Origin: Acidimicrobiia bacterium
GTDB lineage: Bacteria > Actinomycetota > Acidimicrobiia > Spongiisociales > UBA5794
Direction of reading: 5' to 3'
DNA: 7,255 nucleotides
NCBI GenBank assembly: GCA_013003515.1
Contig: JABDIW010000032.1
Span: 1 to 7,255 of the forward strand
Shown here: in pieces, positions 4,823-7,255 of the stretch
How positions within the stretch are numbered: position 1 is the first letter of the stretch
How the letters are laid out: each line of letters begins with the position of its first letter
Position numbers and translations under genes: made by a program
The notes under the pieces: generated by a model
Seen by the model: only the letters and a program-made list of their open reading frames with translations
Database searches by the model: none
Told to the model about the DNA's origin: nothing

Positions 4823-5980
4823 GTGGAGATCGAGATCGGTATTGCCAAGTCCGGTCGTCGAGCATGGGGCTTCGACGACATCGCAATCGTGCCGAGTCGC
4901 AGGACCCGCGACCCCGACGACGTGTCGACCACATGGGAGATCGACGCCTTCACCTTTGAGATCCCGATGATGGCATCGGCAATGGACTCGGCCGTGTCGC
5001 CGACCACCGCCATCGAGATCGGCAGGCTGGGGGGCCTTGCCGTCCTCAACCTCGAGGGTCTGTGGACCCGTTATGCCGATCCGGATCCCGTGTACGCCGA
5101 GATCGCGGCACTCCCTCCGGAGAAGTCCACCCAGCGGATGCAGGAGCTGTACCAGGAGCCGATCAAGCCGGAGCTCATCGGGCAGCGGGTCCAGGAGATC
5201 AAAGACGGCGGCGTCATGGCTGCCGCAAGCCTGACTCCGCAGAACGTGGCCAAGTACGCCGAGATGGCCATCGGCGGCGGTCTCGACATCCTGGTGATCC
5301 AGGGCACGGTCGTTTCCGCAGAGCATGTGTCGAGCCGCGAGGAGCCGCTCGACCTGAACAACTTCATCGTCAACTCCGACGTTCCTGTGATCGTCGGCGG
5401 TTGTGCGTCGTATGCGGGTGCCCTGCACCTGATGCGAACCGGCGCCGTGGGGGTTCTCGTCGGTGTCGGTCCCGGAGCTGCATGCACCTCACGTGGCGTC
5501 CTCGGCATCGGTGTTCCGCAGGCGACGGCCATCGCCGATGCGGCCGGCGCCCGGACCCGGTATCTCGAAGAGACGGGCCGATATGTCCACGTCATCGCCG
5601 ACGGCGGGATGCGCACCGGCGGCGATGTCGCCAAGGCCATCGCCTGTGGTGCAGATTCGGTGATGCTCGGCTCGCCGATCGCGGCAGCCGACGAGGCTCC
5701 CGCTCGCGGCCACCACTGGGGGATGGCGACGTTCCACCCGACTCTCCCCAGGGGCACGAGGGTCGAGGTCGGCAGGTTGGGCACGCTGCGCGACATCCTG
5801 CTGGGGCCGGCTCACGAAAACGACGGCCGTCGCAACCTCTTCGGTGCGCTGCGGGTGTCGATGGCCACCACCGGGTATGCCGATATCAAGGAATTCCAGA
5901 AGGCCGAGGTCATGGTTGCCCCGGCACTCCAGACCGAAGGCAAGAAGCTGCAGCGTTCCCAGGGTGTGGGGATGGGGTGA
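4823..5980 (+). CDS. guaB3: GuaB3 family IMP dehydrogenase-related protein
   Basis: The product has 385 residues and belongs to the IMP dehydrogenase/GMP reductase barrel superfamily, GuaB3 branch, lacking the CBS (Bateman) domains of canonical GuaB. Diagnostic stretches are VEIEIGIAKSGRRAWGFDDI at the N-terminus, IVPSRRTRDPDDV (22-34), GRLGGLAVLNLEGLWTRY (67-84) and VPVIVGGCASY (187-197). The catalytic-loop motif GPGAACTSRGVLGIGVP (216-232) carries Cys221, equivalent to the IMPDH nucleophile. DGGMRTGGD (260-268) is the phosphate-binding segment. The likely reaction is NAD-dependent oxidation of IMP to XMP, or a related purine step; activity of this subfamily has been studied far less than GuaB. 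GTG at 4823 is chosen because AAGGGA lies seven bases upstream and it yields the family N-terminus. GTG at 4790 would add 11 residues and lacks a ribosome binding site. The stop overlaps the guaA start as GTGA, indicating translational coupling. Confidence 0.93.
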   Translation: MEIEIGIAKSGRRAWGFDDIAIVPSRRTRDPDDVSTTWEIDAFTFEIPMMASAMDSAVSPTTAIEIGRLGGLAVLNLEGLWTRYADPDPVYAEIAALPPEKSTQRMQELYQEPIKPELIGQRVQEIKDGGVMAAASLTPQNVAKYAEMAIGGGLDILVIQGTVVSAEHVSSREEPLDLNNFIVNSDVPVIVGGCASYAGALHLMRTGAVGVLVGVGPGAACTSRGVLGIGVPQATAIADAAGARTRYLEETGRYVHVIADGGMRTGGDVAKAIACGADSVMLGSPIAAADEAPARGHHWGMATFHPTLPRGTRVEVGRLGTLRDILLGPAHENDGRRNLFGALRVSMATTGYADIKEFQKAEVMVAPALQTEGKKLQRSQGVGMG

Positions 5981-7255
5981 GCGCCACAGGACACGCCTCC
6001 GCCGGTGACTTCGACAAGGTTCTCGTCGTCGACTTCGGTGCGCAATACGCACAGCTGATCGCTCGGCGAGTCCGCGAGTGCCATGTGTACTCCGAGATCG
6101 TTCGCCGCGACATCTCTGCGGCGGAGATCAAGGGCCTCGATCCCGTCGGGATCATCCTGTCTGGCGGCCCGGCTTCCGTGTATGCCGAGGGCGCCTATCA
6201 GATCGATCCGGCGATCCTCGACCTGGGGATTCCCGTTCTGGGCATTTGTTACGGACACCAGGTGATGGCGCACGCGCTGGGTGGTGAGGTCGCTGCCAAC
6301 GATGTCGCCGAGTACGGGAAGACGGAGCTCACGGTTTCGGAGGACTCGACGCTGTTCCACGATCTTCCACTCGACCAGACGGTGTGGATGTCGCATCGGG
6401 ACGCAGTCGTCGCCCCACCCAACGGTTTCGCCGTGGTGGCCTCCACGCCCGATTCTCCTGTGGCAGCCATGGAATCGCCGGAACGGGGTCTGTTCGGAGT
6501 GCAGTTCCATCCCGAGGTCGCCCATACGCCCCGCGGTCAGGAGATCATCAAACACTTCCTCCACGAGGTGTGCCGGGCCCGCCCCACCTGGACCCATGTC
6601 GGGATCATCGAGCAAGCCGTCGAGGCGGTTCGGAACGCGGTTGGCGACGAGCAGGTCATCTGTGGCCTCTCCGGCGGTGTCGATTCGTCCGTCGCAGCAG
6701 CTCTGGTCCACAAGGCCGTAGGTGATCAGCTGACGTGTGTCTTCGTGGACCATGGATTGCTCCGCAAGGGGGAGGGCGACCAGGTGGAGCAGACCTTCCG
6801 TCGGAACTTCCACATGAACCTCATCCATGTCGACGCTCGGGAACGGTTCGTCGGCGCTCTCGCCGGTGTCACCGATCCGGAGCAGAAGCGAAAGATCATC
6901 GGGATGACGTTCATCCGCGTGTTCGAGGAGGTGGCGGCGGATCTCTCCGATGCACGCTTTCTCGTGCAGGGAACGCTGTATCCCGACATCATCGAATCCG
7001 GCACCAAGGACGCCGCCAAGATCAAGTCCCACCACAACGTCGGGGGTCTCCCGGACGACATGAAGTTCGACCTCATCGAGCCGTTGCGTGACCTGTTCAA
7101 GGATGAGGTCCGGTTCGTCGGAGAGGAGCTCGGTCTTCCCGAGGAGATCGTGTGGCGACAGCCCTTCCCGGGCCCCGGCCTGGCGGTCCGGATCATCGGC
7201 GAGGTGACCCAGGAGCGTCTCGACATCCTCCGCGACGCCGACGAGATCGTCCTCG
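5977..7255 (+). CDS. guaA: GMP synthase (glutamine-hydrolysing), 3' end cut by window edge
   Basis: This is the N-terminal 426 residues of GuaA, usually about 515-525 long, so roughly 90-100 residues lie beyond the window. The cytoplasmic enzyme amidates XMP to GMP using ATP and glutamine. The class I glutamine amidotransferase domain (about 14-200) has DFGAQYAQLIARRVRE, LSGGPASVY (61-69), the nucleophile Cys91 in GICYGHQ, and the partners His178 and Glu180 in FHPE. The ATP-pyrophosphatase domain has the P-loop SGGVDSS (232-238), VDHGLLRKGE, QGTLYPDIIES and KSHHNVGGLP. The start of the dimerisation domain, WRQPFPGPGLAVRIIGE, is reached near the edge. No frameshift is seen. The GTG start overlaps the guaB3 stop by four bases (GTGA), so the two are almost certainly translated together and channel purine flux to GMP. 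Confidence 0.97.
   Translation, partial: MSATGHASAGDFDKVLVVDFGAQYAQLIARRVRECHVYSEIVRRDISAAEIKGLDPVGIILSGGPASVYAEGAYQIDPAILDLGIPVLGICYGHQVMAHALGGEVAANDVAEYGKTELTVSEDSTLFHDLPLDQTVWMSHRDAVVAPPNGFAVVASTPDSPVAAMESPERGLFGVQFHPEVAHTPRGQEIIKHFLHEVCRARPTWTHVGIIEQAVEAVRNAVGDEQVICGLSGGVDSSVAAALVHKAVGDQLTCVFVDHGLLRKGEGDQVEQTFRRNFHMNLIHVDARERFVGALAGVTDPEQKRKIIGMTFIRVFEEVAADLSDARFLVQGTLYPDIIESGTKDAAKIKSHHNVGGLPDDMKFDLIEPLRDLFKDEVRFVGEELGLPEEIVWRQPFPGPGLAVRIIGEVTQERLDILRDADEIVL

Noticed and set aside
4297..5049. 250-residue minus-strand open frame
   Set aside because: It runs antisense to both the VOC gene and guaB3, which carry family motifs.
5812..7035. 407-residue minus-strand open frame opposite guaB3 and guaA
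   Set aside because: guaB3 and guaA have full motif support in the sense frames; the antisense product shows no recognisable motif.

Overview
The window is high-GC bacterial chromosome, with dense genes on both strands, frequent GTG starts and long antisense shadow frames. Gene content suggests a high-GC actinomycete: a guaB3-guaA pair, a ViuB-type siderophore-interacting protein, and an ArsR with an N-terminal Cys-Cys pair facing a CadI/ArsI-like lyase. The guaB3 sequence would suit an Acidimicrobiia-like lineage, but that is inference and species level cannot be read here. Most genes are ordinary housekeeping or accessory metabolism.

Layout. Bases 1-156 hold the C-terminal end of an unrecognised membrane protein (+). 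It converges on a siderophore-interacting flavoprotein (-, 166-1002). That gene diverges from an EamA/DMT-family transporter (+, 1001-1915), and the two start codons share one CATG. Next comes a 340-bp stretch with a 78-residue zinc-ribbon-like protein (+, 2001-2237), bracketed by a 56-bp direct repeat. A convergent arsR (-, 2286-2627) follows, divergent from an ArsI/CadI-type C-As lyase (+, 2701-3090). About 73 bp separate these two, with two matching operator-like dyads. The lyase meets a membrane-anchored alpha/beta hydrolase (-, 3087-4304) tail to tail, sharing one CTAG as both stop codons. A VOC/PhnB-like protein (+, 4360-4752) is followed by guaB3 (+, 4823-5980) and guaA (+, 5977 to the edge, incomplete).

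How the parts work together. arsR and the lyase look like a self-contained organoarsenical or heavy-metal response unit: the repressor would bind the shared intergenic dyads and release on metal or metalloid binding to its cysteines. guaB3 and guaA overlap by 4 bp and form a purine-nucleotide module.

The most unusual structure is the repeat around the zinc-ribbon gene. Each copy encodes both the last residues of the EamA transporter on + and the last residues of ArsR on -. The simplest reading is that eamA and arsR once overlapped tail to tail, and that a small cassette carrying the zinc-ribbon gene entered at that overlap, duplicating it so that both flanking genes stayed intact.
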